Assembly: GCF_039871975.1 (NCBI RefSeq)
Contig: NZ_JBDPLL010000001.1
Origin: Trichormus_B sp936914905
Lineage (GTDB): Bacteria > Cyanobacteriota > Cyanobacteriia > Cyanobacteriales > Nostocaceae
Length of the DNA: 64,000 nt
Direction: 5' to 3' (one strand)
Each line of letters begins with the position of its first letter. Position 1 is the stretch's first letter. The position numbers were made by a program, and so were the translations under genes. The notes beneath the pieces are model-generated. The model was not told where the DNA came from. It saw nothing but the letters and a program-made list of their open reading frames with translations, and searched no databases. Below, piece by piece: positions 29,135-38,800 of this stretch.

Positions 29135-29720
29135 CGGTAGTTTTAAAAAAAAAAGGAAAACACACCATGGAGTAAAGTTAAGGGCCTCATCGAACATACT
29201 GTTGTTTGCACGTCAGAGAATTGACTAGTCATACCAATCACAAAGGAAAAATATAAAAAGTCCCAGTAATCTGGATAGTTCTCGTTAGGAAAACCTAAGC
29301 GTCCAGCTATATTTCCAATATTGATTTCACCATCATGTTGCTAACAAGTGCGTGCATATAGCAGAGCAAACATTATATGTACTAGTAACCAAGCACTGAA
29401 AATCGTCATGCTTGCAGGTATGACGAGTAGGGGTAAGGAAATCGTAAATAGCCCATGTTTATGATAATTCAGGAGGGATGCGATCACTAACATACTGATA
29501 CAAGAAGCAAAGGCAATGAGTCTGTATATCACCAAAGCGCGCTTCTTCCGCAGTAGCTTTAAGCATTTTCCACCAAGTCAACCCAAAAAAACATAGGTGC
29601 TAGAGTTCCAAATAGAGAGAATACGAGTAGCTCAAGGGAGACCCGAGTAGTGCTGATACTAATACAGCACAACCGAGAGAAATGATTAGTCAGGTTAAAG
29701 GGCTAAACGTATAGAATGAC
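29135..29720 (-). pseudogene. Broken DUF1345 membrane protein
   Basis: A clear piece at 29535-29341 has two membrane helices (LIAFASCISMLVIASLL and LLVIPASMTIFSAWLLVHI), then a stop; the same frame continues YYWDFLYFSFVIGMT-like sequence (DYWDFLYFSFVIGMTSQFSD) and RPLTLLHGVFSFFF. YFSFxIGMTxQxSD and LTLLHGxxSFFFN are hallmarks of the DUF1345 family of small membrane proteins. Upstream pieces (ATAEEARFGD and a helix around 29600) are in other frames. Intact members have about 220 residues and no known function. At least three lesions; not expressible. Confidence 0.7.
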
Positions 29721-29784
29721 TTGGGTATTACAGACACTTTGACTTTAGAGCAGAGTAATGGGTATCTATTGCGTATCTATTACG

Positions 29785-30545
29785 TTAGAAGGTATAGTTT
29801 ATGAGGTGGCAATGTACAGATTTTTTTAACCCAAATTTACTATTTGGCTTACCTCCCGCACCATCACCCCACATATTATTAAACTCTTCAGTAAATAAAG
29901 TTGCTAATTCTAGACTGTCGATGTTTAATAAATTATTGGCATTACCTAAACTGCTAGAATTACTAGGATATCCTGATGTATCACTTATGTCTACAATTAC
30001 AAATTTATGATGCATTAAACTGCTACCCGCAGTACCATCTGCTGTATCATCTATCCAAGGAATTTGGGCATTTTGGATCATGAGTAAAGCATCATGTTGA
30101 TTAATTCTATCTGTTGTGATTTGACTATCTTAGTTGATATCAATAAATTGGCGAAATTCTTGATATCGTTCTTGTTGTCTTTCTTGTTCTCTTTTTCCTA
30201 GTTTCTGTATTTCCGTTGCACTCAAGCTACTCCAAGGACGAGAATAGTTATTTTCTAAAATTATCCTGACCTTGACACCAGCTTTTTGTTCTACGGGTAA
30301 TACTTGGGTAATTTTAGGTAAACGTAATTCCTGGACTACTATATCTATGGTAGATTTTGCTTGGGAAATAGCATCAATAATCTGTTTTTATAAGTAGTCT
30401 CCTAAATGCGTTTGCTGACGATAAGTTTCTTGGTATTCTGAAGATTTAGCATGGTGCAAGTTAACTTGAATTAATAGATCTTCTGGCAATAGTACCAGAC
30501 CCTGATTGGAAGATTAGACTTTTTCAGAACCACTGAGAGTTAATA
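29785..30545 (-). pseudogene. Broken phospholipase-D-like (HKD) protein
   Basis: Reading from about 30545: LPEDLLIQVNLHHAKSSEYQ, stop near 30391, then QIIDAISQAKSTIDIVVQEL, KAGVKVRIILENNYSRPWSS, stop near 30131, then IPWIDDTADGTAGSSLMHHK and FVIVD. The HHKFVIVD segment is the His and Lys of an HKD motif, so this is one PLD-like domain of a nuclease or phospholipase; only one HKD is evident. The final Asp of the motif is in VDISD. Frame is otherwise maintained across 240 codons. Upstream part of the gene is not found, so the second domain may be gone. Confidence 0.7.
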
Positions 30546-30775
30546 GGAATAAAAAGATATAAGATAGAAATCAAATCTCATATCAACGGTAATATGATCA
30601 AAATAGATTGAGGGTAGACATTATTTATTATTGCCCATAAGGTCTATATCTAATTATGTAGAAAACTGGTTGTACCAAAGATGCTAAAAATCCACCAATT
30701 AACATAAAACTACTCGGTCTTTTTCCTGATTTACCAAAGTAAGTGTACATCCTTGATGATCTCAATTGTGGTTTT

Positions 30776-31972
30776 ATGCAAATATATCTAGATTACAGTG
30801 CTACTACTCCTACTCGACCAGAAGCGATCGCTACAATGCAAGCAGTCTTAAATCAACAGTGGGGTAATCCTTCCAGTTTACATGAATGGGGCAACCGTGC
30901 AGCATTAGTTGTGGAACAAGCAAGAATACAAGTTGCAGGTTTAATTAATGCTGTTCCGGAATCAATTATCTTTACTTCTGGGGGAACAGAAGCAGATAAT
31001 TTAGCAATTATGGGTGTGGCTCGATGTTATCCTGTACCACAACATATAATTATTTCTAGTGTGGAACATTCGGCTGTTTCTGAACCGGTGCGAATGTTAG
31101 AAAATTGGGGTTGGGAAGTTACCCGTTTAGGTGTAGATGGTAAAGGTAGAATTAATCCGGAAGATTTAAAAGCAGCTTTGCGACATAACACTGTTTTGGT
31201 ATCAGTGATTTATGGACAAAGTGAAGTGGGAACTATTCAACCAATAGCAGAATTAGGAAAAATTACCAAAATCCATGGTGCTTTATTCCATACAGATGCG
31301 GTGCAAATTGCGGGACGTTTAGCGATAGATGTCAATAATTTAGGTATTGATTTATTGAGTTTATCTAGTCATAAAATATATGGTCCCTTGGGTGCAGGTG
31401 CTTTATATGTGCGTCCAGGAATGAACTTAATACCATTGTTAGGTGGTGGTGGACAAGAACAAGGACTGCGTTCAGGTACACAAGCAACACCTGCTATTGC
31501 TGGGTTTGGAGTAGCTGCGGAGTTAGCGGGACAGGAGTTAGAAACAGAAAGACTAAGATTAACAGAATTGCGCGATCGCCTCTTTACCAAATTAGCAGAT
31601 ATTCCCAGTTTAATTCCCACAGGTGACAGAATTCACCGCTTACCCCATCATCTTAGCTTTTATTTAGAATATGCCGATGGCGAAAAAATTAGTGGTAACA
31701 CCCTAGTCCGTGAATTAAATTTAGCAGGAATTGGCATTAGTGCAGGTGCTGCTTGTAATAGTGGAAAATTAAGTCCCAGTCCGATTTTATTAGCAATGGG
31801 TTATTCACAAGTAGCCGCTTTGGGAGGAATCAGGTTAACTTTAGGACAACAAACAACAGCAGCAGATATTGATTGGACAGCAATAGTTTTGAAACAAGTT
31901 TTACAGCGATTGACAGCAGATTTATCCTTAGTAATACAACCCACCTCAATCACTTACCAATTAGCAATTTGA
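30776..31972 (+). CDS. Cysteine desulfurase, IscS/NifS class V aminotransferase
   Basis: A PLP enzyme of 398 residues from the ATG at 30776 (MQIYLDYSATTPTRPEA), chosen over an upstream in-frame start at 30743 because homologues begin at this segment. Seen: SGGTEADNLAIMG (about 72-84), HTDAVQIAG, the PLP-lysine in SLSSHKIYGPLGAGALYV (about 200-205) and the active-site loop GISAGAACNSGKLSPS, with the sulfur-accepting Cys. The family removes sulfur from cysteine for Fe-S clusters and thio-cofactors. No nif genes are adjacent, so it is more likely a housekeeping paralogue than NifS. Intact. Confidence 0.92.
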   Translation: MQIYLDYSATTPTRPEAIATMQAVLNQQWGNPSSLHEWGNRAALVVEQARIQVAGLINAVPESIIFTSGGTEADNLAIMGVARCYPVPQHIIISSVEHSAVSEPVRMLENWGWEVTRLGVDGKGRINPEDLKAALRHNTVLVSVIYGQSEVGTIQPIAELGKITKIHGALFHTDAVQIAGRLAIDVNNLGIDLLSLSSHKIYGPLGAGALYVRPGMNLIPLLGGGGQEQGLRSGTQATPAIAGFGVAAELAGQELETERLRLTELRDRLFTKLADIPSLIPTGDRIHRLPHHLSFYLEYADGEKISGNTLVRELNLAGIGISAGAACNSGKLSPSPILLAMGYSQVAALGGIRLTLGQQTTAADIDWTAIVLKQVLQRLTADLSLVIQPTSITYQLAI

Positions 31973-32226
31973 CCAATTAAGATAGCCAGCAAACCTAAAG
32001 GAATGGAATGAAACGTACTCACAAAGGCTTACCAGAAATGTTGATAACAAACCTCAGACCAAATCTGTTTTTCTGGTAAACGGTAAACAAACTTTATCAA
32101 AAAGTAGAACACAAAGATGGGAATATCTGGAAGGACTGCACGGATCAGAATTGCTGCACTAATCTGAGTTCAGATTTGTTGATTAAATATCACCAAATTT
32201 AAAATAGCGTGACTGGGAGTATTCAT
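31954..32226 (-). pseudogene. Broken small membrane protein, tail overlaps the desulfurase end
   Basis: A continuous frame from ATG 32226 reads MNTPSHAILNLVIFNQQI, stop, TQISAAILIRAVLPDIPIFV, FYFLIKFVYRLPEKQIW, SEVCYQHFW, stop, and ends with two more hydrophobic stretches at 31954. The pattern matches a conserved cyanobacterial membrane protein (hydrophobic, about 150-200 residues when intact; my recognition is from memory). Its remaining 3' end overlaps the convergent desulfurase by about 19 bases. Two stops make it a pseudogene. Function unknown. Confidence 0.55.
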
Positions 32227-32280
32227 TAGTAAATATCGGTGCAGGATTAACAGTTATATATCGTTTCTGAGTAACCATAG

Positions 32281-33895
32281 ATGTTGAAGTTACCTCATGA
32301 TCTGCCCACTTTGCCCGAAATCATCAATGATTTACCTAATATTGCTGGGTGAGAAACAGAAGTGCTGTCTGTAGTCAACTATGATCAGCCTGTATCTTTA
32401 CCAACAACTAATATTAAATTAGCAGATATTAACGCTGTGTTTGCGATCTCTCTCCACATGCACCAGCCAACTATACCAGCTGGACATAGCCGTTCACTCA
32501 TTAGCAACCTACAATATATGTTTGAACATCAATAGGAGGGAGACAACCACAATACAAAATATTTTGCTTATTGTTACAGTCGCATGGGAGAGAGACTTTA
32601 TCCCCAAACTTGTAAATCAAGGTTGCAATCCCCGTGTCATCTTGGATTATTCTGGTAATCTTTTGTGGGGACTCCGACAAATGGGACGAAGTGAGATCCT
32701 CGATAACCTTAAACCGATTACTTGCGATACTAGCTATCAGCCTTATGTAGAGTGGTTAGGGAAAATATGGAGTTACGATGTAATTCTTTATACCCCATAG
32801 CAGATATTAAACTCTATATTGTCGCTTAGCAACATCATTTTGTGGCAATTTTGGATGGGAAGCACTAGCACGAGTCAAAGGATTTTCACCCCCAGAAATG
32901 CACCTACCAAATCACCCAGATATCCTATTTGGATTTATCAAAGCTCTCAAAGAATCTGGATATCTTTGGTTATTAGTACAATAACATACAATAGAAACAA
33001 TTAACGGTGAATCTATCACCCAAAAACATTTACCACATCGTTTAATTGCTCGCAATTCCCAAGGAGGAACAATTAGTATTACTAACTTAATTAAAACCCA
33101 AGGAGCAGATACTAATTTAGTCGCTTAAATGCAACTAAATGATGAAGCTAAAACCTTATCTAAACAACAATTAGCTTCTAATTTAGTACCGCCAATCGTC
33201 AGCCAAATTGGTGATGGTGAAAACGGCGGTGTGATGATGAATGAATTTCCCAACGGTTTTAAACAAGCCTGGTAGGATATGGTGCAGCATGGCGGAGGTA
33301 AAACCAGAGTAGTAGCTGTGTGTGGTACAGAATATTGAGAATAATTAGTAGATGCTGGTTATCTACCTGAAGACTTTCCTCCTTGTCAACCAGTGGTACA
33401 ATATCAGATTTGGCAACAAATTTCCGCAGATAATTTTTTACCAAATGCTGTCGAAAATGCCATTTAAGGAATTATAAAAACTAATCCTAATTTTCATGTA
33501 GATGGCCCATCGTGGACTAATCATATTAGTTGGGTGCAGCGATACAAAAATGTTTTATCTCCCATGTATGAATTAAGTAATTCATTTCATCGGAAGTTTG
33601 ATCACTTCTTAGCCAACAACTCAGGTGAAGCTATCACCAAAAAAACCCAATATCGTCAAAATTTATTACATAACTTGTTGCTGCAAACAAGATGTTTTCG
33701 ATATTGGGAACAAGGTGCTTGGACTGATTACGCACGGGAAATATACAAACGCGGACAGAATTTATTTTAACGGTGCCTCGTTCATTAACCAGAGGAATTC
33801 TCTCCAAATTATTGAAGTTTGCAGAGAAAATGTTAGGGAGGTATGTCTTTTAAGCCAGGGATCATTATACAAAAGCGAATTGTATAATGGCACAA
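32281..33895 (+). pseudogene. Broken glycoside hydrolase family 57 protein
   Basis: Starts MLKLPHDLPTLPEIINDLPN, with a stop at 32350. It continues FAISLHMHQPTIPAG (the HxHQP motif of GH57), ISNLQYMFEH, then in a second frame LVNQGCNPRVILDYSGNLLW and QPYVEWLGKIW, then back to FGWEALARVKGFSPPEMHLP (33 kb) and on to SWTNHISWVQRY and TDYAREIYKRGQ at 33760. At least ten stops or shifts. Intact relatives in filamentous cyanobacteria are alpha-glucan-acting proteins of over 500 residues, so the loss suggests reduced glycogen or starch handling. Family call is firm from HMHQP and the ordered blocks. Confidence 0.8.
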
Positions 33896-33944
33896 AATGA
33901 AAATAAAGATAATATAAACTCTAGGTATATATTATTACTGCCAC

Positions 33945-34157
33945 CTTAGCCGCTACCGACTTATCTCCATGTCTAAAGCCAGGCGCTTGCGTCTCGCTTT
34001 TTGGTCAATATCCTAAAACTAGGATTAAGTACCGTAGGGCATACGGGAACTTACTCTTGCGGAGATTTGCCCTCTTGGGCGATTTGGTGCCAACCAGTCG
34101 TCTAACGGCGAGTCTGTGAACCAAGAATCCCCTCAGCTTTAGCCAGGGGAGCGTCAA
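33945..34157 (+). mobile_element. IS200/IS605-type right end without transposase; possible omega-RNA-like segment
   Basis: The segment GTCTAACGGCGAGTCTGTGA, ACCAAGAATCCCC, a stem-loop (CCCCT at 34129-34133 with AGGGG at 34145-34149) and GCGTCAA matches what I remember of right ends of TnpB-carrying IS605-family elements in Nostoc. In such elements this region is transcribed as the TnpB guide RNA scaffold and the DNA just past the end supplies the guide. No TnpA or TnpB coding sequence is adjacent; the surrounding GC content is higher than the flanks. It may be a solo end, a non-autonomous derivative or debris. The left limit is uncertain. Confidence 0.5.
34129..34149 (+). ncRNA. Stem-loop at the IS605-type right end
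   Basis: CCCCT-CAGCTTTAGCC-AGGGG hairpin followed by GCGTCAA. In IS605-type elements the end hairpin is recognised by TnpA and forms part of the TnpB guide RNA; expression here is not shown. Confidence 0.45.
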
Positions 34158-34193
34158 CTTAAAGGTGGGTGATTGAGCTAGGAAATCAAAACT

Positions 34194-34225
34194 ACAGCAG
34201 AAGTTATAGACAGCAGAAGTTATAG
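34194..34225. repeat. 16-bp exact tandem duplication
   Basis: ACAGCAGAAGTTATAG twice without spacer, in the gap between the IS605 end and the permease gene. Confidence 0.95.
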
Positions 34226-34450
34226 AATGATGAATCAGGAGTAAAAAAAGCCTGTGATTTGGTTTTGAACCTAGATTCTGTAAGACTTCGGCTGTTAATA
34301 TGCTGTATGTGTGACGTTCAGATCATCTGAGATATACTAATGTTTACATTTCCCGATTTACTATATGATCCCCATGATCCCCGTTTAATCCTGATTTGGA
34401 TAAAATGACTAGGCATAACCCTAAAACTCAAAACCGCTTTTGACTGCGAC
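34226..34450. other. Upstream region of the permease cluster
   Basis: The promoter of the 34451-37959 cluster should lie here. I see no clear metal-regulator operator (no obvious SmtB/ArsR 12-2-12 repeat or Fur/Zur box). Confidence 0.4.
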
Positions 34451-35509
34451 ATGATAATGAATCAACTTAACAATGGTTTCACCCTATTTCTAAGTCTGCT
34501 AGTCGAGGCGATGCCTTTTTTACTGCTAGGGGTGTTATTCTCCAGTTTGCTACTGTTTTTTATTGATGAACGCAAATTGGTAGAAAAAATGCCCAAAAAT
34601 CCGCTACTAGGGGCTTTAGTTGGCAGTATAATTGGCTTTTTATTTCCGGTGTGCGAGTGTGGTAATGTGCCAGTAGCGCGGCGGTTATTGATGCAGGGAG
34701 TCCCCACACCGGTAGCAATTGGCTTTTTACTAGCAGCACCGACAATTAACCCAATTGTAATTTGGGCAACTTGGACAGCATTTAGAGATCAACCAGAAAT
34801 AGTAGTGTTAAGAATTGTATTGTCTTTAGTCATAGCTACTATTATCGGTTTTGTTTTTAGCTTTCAACAAGACTTAAGTCCCGTCTTACAACCTATGATG
34901 GGACGTTATCTTAAATATAATCCACCGCCTAAACCAGAATCTAAACGCAAGGGAAAATATTATCAGGTAGAAGAACAAGCAACGGCTAATACTATCTTGC
35001 AATCAGGAACTTATATTCTCGGTGGTAAAGCAGGTATATCTACAAAGATAGGTGGTATAAACCAAACAAATATCGCAACTTCTAACCTCAGTAAACCTTT
35101 TGCAGATAAACTCCGTCTATTATTGGATAATATCATCCAAGAATTGCGGGAATTAGGAGGAGTAATGGTGTTAGGAAGTGCCATTGCTGCCGCGATTCAA
35201 GTCTTAGCACCCCGTGAATTAATCCTCAGTTTGGGTGGTGGGCCAATTACTTCAATTCTGGCCATGTTGATTCTAGCTGCAGTAGTATCAATCTGTTCTA
35301 CAGTCGATTCTTTCTTTGCTTTATCTTTTGCTTCCACCTTTACCAGTGGTTCTTTGTTAGCATTTTTGGTATTTGGTCCGATGATTGATATCAAAGGTGT
35401 GGGTTTAATGTTATCAATTTTCAAACCTAAAGCCCTATTGTATCTATTTGCTTTAGCCGGACAATTGACACTTTTATTTACCTTATTTTTGAATTTGCAG
35501 GTCATGTAA
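34451..35509 (+). CDS. Permease of the YraQ/DUF318 (UPF0718) family
   Basis: A 352-residue membrane protein with about eight helices in two repeats, separated by a central soluble stretch (about 160-215). The signature PVCECGNVPVARRLLMQGVP (about 62-82) with the conserved Cys pair, followed by AAPTINPIVIWAT, defines the family. Second half: STVDSFFALSF and LVFGPMIDIKGVGLM. Family members are putative permeases, some linked to arsenic or metal resistance, though transport is largely unproven. The next gene is the known companion (TIGR03943/DUF1980), 52 bases downstream, so the two likely form one complex or operon. Start at 34451 or the Met at 34457. Confidence 0.88.
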   Translation: MIMNQLNNGFTLFLSLLVEAMPFLLLGVLFSSLLLFFIDERKLVEKMPKNPLLGALVGSIIGFLFPVCECGNVPVARRLLMQGVPTPVAIGFLLAAPTINPIVIWATWTAFRDQPEIVVLRIVLSLVIATIIGFVFSFQQDLSPVLQPMMGRYLKYNPPPKPESKRKGKYYQVEEQATANTILQSGTYILGGKAGISTKIGGINQTNIATSNLSKPFADKLRLLLDNIIQELRELGGVMVLGSAIAAAIQVLAPRELILSLGGGPITSILAMLILAAVVSICSTVDSFFALSFASTFTSGSLLAFLVFGPMIDIKGVGLMLSIFKPKALLYLFALAGQLTLLFTLFLNLQVM

Positions 35510-35561
35510 TTTTTGGCAGTTATCTGTGACACTTACAACTGACTTAATAACTCAATAAGTA

Positions 35562-36335
35562 ATGACTTCAATCCAAAAACAAAAAATCAAAAATCAGTTA
35601 CTTCCTTGGCTGGATGTTATAGCAATCACAGCTTGGGGAATTTTAATGCTCAAATACTGGTTCACAGGCAAACTAAATTTATTGATTCATCCTGATTACT
35701 TTTGGTTAGTAATTGTGGGTGCAATAGGTTTATTGATTGTTGGTTTTTTCAAAGGGATACAACTGTGGCAGCAACGCCGTCGTTATGAAGCACCTAATAA
35801 CCAACAACAACATATAAATTTATTTCCTCCTGGTTGGGGTAGTGCCTTACTCTTAACCACAGCAATTTTAGGATTTATCATTACCCCCCGCGTCTTTGCC
35901 TCTCAAATAGCACTTGAACGGGGTGTCACCGAGTTATTGGGGGCGACACGCGCCCAACCCCAAGCATTTCGCCCTACCATTCGACCAGAAGAGCGATCGC
36001 TCATAGACTGGGTACGCACACTGAACGTGTATCCAGAACCAGATGCCTATACAGGGCAGAAAGTTAAAGTCCAGGGATTTGTAGTCCATCCTCCAGAACT
36101 AGATCAAAACCACTTGTTATTAGCTCGATTTGTGATTACTTGTTGTGCTGCAGATGCCTATCCAGCAGGATTACCAGTTCAACTTGGAGAAAACCGCAAT
36201 GAATACCCACCAGATACCTGGCTGGAAGTAGAAGGACAAATGATCACAGAAAAAATCGCCAATAAACGTCAATTAACTATTAAAGCCTCCTTCCTCAGAA
36301 AAATTCCCCAACCTGAAAATCCATATAGTTATTAG
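35562..36335 (+). CDS. TIGR03943-family protein (DUF1980), permease partner
   Basis: A 257-residue protein with three or four N-terminal membrane helices (about 15-30, 42-60, 88-106) and a C-terminal soluble domain (about 140-250) with an OB-like fold pattern: YTGQKVKVQGFVVHPPEL, VITCCAADAYPAG (paired Cys, probably metal- or disulfide-related) and WLEVEGQMI. Companion of YraQ/DUF318 permeases in many bacteria, where the two are called subunits of one transporter; the substrate is unknown. Gap to the upstream gene is 52 bases, to the next about 80. Intact and of normal length. Confidence 0.88.
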   Translation: MTSIQKQKIKNQLLPWLDVIAITAWGILMLKYWFTGKLNLLIHPDYFWLVIVGAIGLLIVGFFKGIQLWQQRRRYEAPNNQQQHINLFPPGWGSALLLTTAILGFIITPRVFASQIALERGVTELLGATRAQPQAFRPTIRPEERSLIDWVRTLNVYPEPDAYTGQKVKVQGFVVHPPELDQNHLLLARFVITCCAADAYPAGLPVQLGENRNEYPPDTWLEVEGQMITEKIANKRQLTIKASFLRKIPQPENPYSY

Positions 36336-36365
36336 GTGACAGGAGGCAGGGTGTAAGGGTATAGG

Positions 36366-36417
36366 GGGAAATACAATGACCAATGCTCAATGCCCAATGC
36401 TTAATGCCCAATGCCCA
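36366..36417. repeat. CAATGCC heptamer repeat before the Ig-like protein
   Basis: Heptamers of the type CAATGCC/TTAATGC run from about 36381 to 36417. They create in-frame codons (NAQCPMLNAQCPM) upstream of the real start. Confidence 0.8.
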
Positions 36418-37959
36418 ATGACAAAATCTTATAAATTTATTCAACCACTAGATCGTGTTGTGATCGCCCTCATGATCCTCTTGAGTCTACTGATTGGCTT
36501 TGTCATCTGGCAAGGTGATGCAGTCAAGCCCATCGTCCGTAACTTTACTTGGCAGAATCAACAAATTGGAGCAGAAGACACAGCTTTCACACTCACTTTT
36601 AGTCGTCCAATGGACACCAAAAGCGTAGAAGAAAATTTAAAAGTCTGTCCAGTAGAAACCAAAAGCGAAGAAGAAAACTCAACAACCTGTCCAGTTCTAG
36701 CAGGTAAAATCAGTTGGGCAGGGCGAAGACTAGTTTACACACTAGTAACACCAGCACCTTATGGAACAACTTATAAAGTTTCATTGCAAGGAGCAACAGA
36801 TAAATTTTCCCGAAAAGAAGGAAAAAAGAGGGAAATTCAACCCTTTACAGGCAGCTTTATCACAAGAGATCGCGCTCTACTTTACATAGGAGCTAATCAA
36901 CAAGAGCAGGGAAAATTAGTAATCTATAACCTAACCCAAGGGCAAAAAAAGGTACTTACCCCCAAAGACCTAATTGTGATGGACTTCGAGCCATTTCCAG
37001 ATGGAGAGAAAATATTATTTTCCGCTCGTTCCTCTAAAAATCCAGACATACTCTCAGCCCAACTATATACAGTCACAACAGGAATTTCTAGCACAACTGG
37101 TCAACAACCACAACCACCAGGCAAAGTAGACCTGATTTTAGATAATAAAGACTATCAAAACTTAAAATTTGATCTATCCCCTGATGGAGCAAAAATTGTC
37201 GTCCAACGCGGCAAAATAGATAGTCCAGGCGACTTTGGGCTATGGCACTTATTAACAACTCAAGATAGTTCAGGAACAAAACCCACCGCAAAACGCTTAC
37301 AAACTCAACCAGCAGGTGACTTTCTCATAACACCCGATAGCAAAGCAGTAGCAGTTGCTCAAGGACAAGGAACAGCAATTTTATCCCTTCAAGGAGAAGC
37401 TACCAAACCTCTAGATTTTCTACCCCAATTTGGCTTAGTTCAAGCTTTTTCCAAAGATGGTTCACAAGCCGCAATGGTCAAATTTAATACTGACTTCACG
37501 CGAGATTTATTCCTAGTCACCAATCAAGGTGTGCAGAAACAACTATTAAAAACCACAGGCTCAATCCTTGGTTGCAATTTTGATCCTGCCTCACCCACCC
37601 TCTACTGCTTACTAACACAACTAATATCAAAAGAACAATATATAGAACAGCCTTATTTAGTCGCGATTAACCTCAAAACCTACCAACAAAAACCACTCTT
37701 AATGCTACCCCCAGCCCAACGAAATGTGCAAATGAGTTTAGCACCCGACGGTTTGGGTATAGTGTTTGACCAAATAGTACTAATAGACAACTCAACAACC
37801 ACATTACCTGCAAACACCTTAAAAACTGATGATGGTGAACCGATTGCTACGAGCAGTCTGTGGTTAATGCCTCTTTTACCCATCACTGATGTAGCCAACA
37901 TCGAAATCAAACCACAACAACTTCCCTTAGTCGGTTTTCATCCTCACTGGCTACCTTAA
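36418..37959 (+). CDS. Membrane-anchored protein with Ig-like domain and beta-propeller-like repeats
   Basis: 513 residues from ATG 36418 (MTKSYKFIQPLDRV). An upstream in-frame ATG at 36376 was rejected because the extra residues are translated heptamer repeat. One membrane helix (about 15-36, VIALMILLSLLIGFVIW) anchors a periplasmic region. Then comes a bacterial Ig-like domain (about 45-150; FTLTFSRPMDTKSVEENL, Big_5 style) and a region of repeats such as FEPFPDGEKILFSARSS and FDLSPDGAKIVVQRGK, TolB/WD40-like propeller blades. Two CPV motifs (about 80 and 96) add four Cys/Pro sites. It lies downstream of the permease pair with the same orientation, so a role as extracytoplasmic sensor or scaffold for that system is inference. 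Confidence 0.8.
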   Translation: MTKSYKFIQPLDRVVIALMILLSLLIGFVIWQGDAVKPIVRNFTWQNQQIGAEDTAFTLTFSRPMDTKSVEENLKVCPVETKSEEENSTTCPVLAGKISWAGRRLVYTLVTPAPYGTTYKVSLQGATDKFSRKEGKKREIQPFTGSFITRDRALLYIGANQQEQGKLVIYNLTQGQKKVLTPKDLIVMDFEPFPDGEKILFSARSSKNPDILSAQLYTVTTGISSTTGQQPQPPGKVDLILDNKDYQNLKFDLSPDGAKIVVQRGKIDSPGDFGLWHLLTTQDSSGTKPTAKRLQTQPAGDFLITPDSKAVAVAQGQGTAILSLQGEATKPLDFLPQFGLVQAFSKDGSQAAMVKFNTDFTRDLFLVTNQGVQKQLLKTTGSILGCNFDPASPTLYCLLTQLISKEQYIEQPYLVAINLKTYQQKPLLMLPPAQRNVQMSLAPDGLGIVFDQIVLIDNSTTTLPANTLKTDDGEPIATSSLWLMPLLPITDVANIEIKPQQLPLVGFHPHWLP

Positions 37960-38800
37960 GGGGCGCAGGGGTGTAGGGGGAAAATTTTTTCCCTGATACC
38001 ACAGCGTGGCGTAAGCCATACTCCTTCTTCTGAATTATTATCTTATTAGTAAAATTTGATACTTTTATCCCATATAATATCTACCAAAGAGCAGTAGTTG
38101 AGTGAATACGTCGGGGATCATAATATTTTTTAGCAAGTTAATCTAACTTTTAACCTACGTCAAGTAGGTTCACACCCTCTACCACTTAGGGACAAAAAGA
38201 CTACATCATAAATAAACTTGACGCACAAGAAACTGACATAGCATTGTCAGTATTATTAGCATCAAGCAATTTTAGATTTTGGATTTGCGATTTTGGATGT
38301 ACCCCTTGGCTTGAGATCAAAAAACTTTGTGTCTTTAAACTACTTGTTTCGACACAAATTTTTTTTCTATCCTGGTTGTAAAACCAAGAGCCTGTATTTA
38401 TTATTACTAATCCGAAATCTAAAATCCCTTAATTCTAGATTCACAATTAGAACACTCTCTCATCACTAGTACCGCAAGGCGCAAGTCAAAAGTTAAAAGT
38501 CAAAAATCTTATGGAGTAGGCTTTTCGTCTAATTTACATCTTTGATCTATTTCCGCCAAGTTGGACTAGTACAACTTGGCGGAAATAAACAGACAGTTAG
38601 CAACAGACAAAAAGTTAAATTCCGTGAGTATTAAGGCTTTCTAGCTGATAGCCGCCTTCATGTACTAGCCACTAATGCTGAAAGAGAGTTAAACTTGGCT
38701 TCTAGAGGAAATCCTGATTGCCTACGGCAATTGAATGTATTTGATCAGCAATGCTGGCAATAGTATTGCTGAATATTTTTAAGCAGGTGGGTCAAGAGTG
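37960..38800. other. Intergenic region with strong palindrome, no gene found
   Basis: About 840 bases. Holds a dispersed repeat near 38010 (AGCGTGGCGTAAGCCATAC), AT-rich sequence and the 36-bp hairpin at 38550-38585. No coding remnant convincing. Confidence 0.5.
38550..38585. repeat. 36-bp hairpin with 14-bp perfect arms
   Basis: TTTCCGCCAAGTTG, loop GACTAGTA, CAACTTGGCGGAAA. The loop itself is near-palindromic (ACTAGT). It is 216 bases upstream of the next gene and could be a terminator-like, regulatory or element-derived palindrome. Confidence 0.9.

Noticed and set aside
30776..31972. NifS of a nitrogen-fixation cluster
   Set aside because: No nif neighbours; the sequence fits general IscS-like desulfurases equally well.
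36376..36417. Earlier start for the Ig-like/propeller protein
   Set aside because: The extra residues are translated CAATGCC heptamers and are not followed by a ribosome site better than that before 36418.
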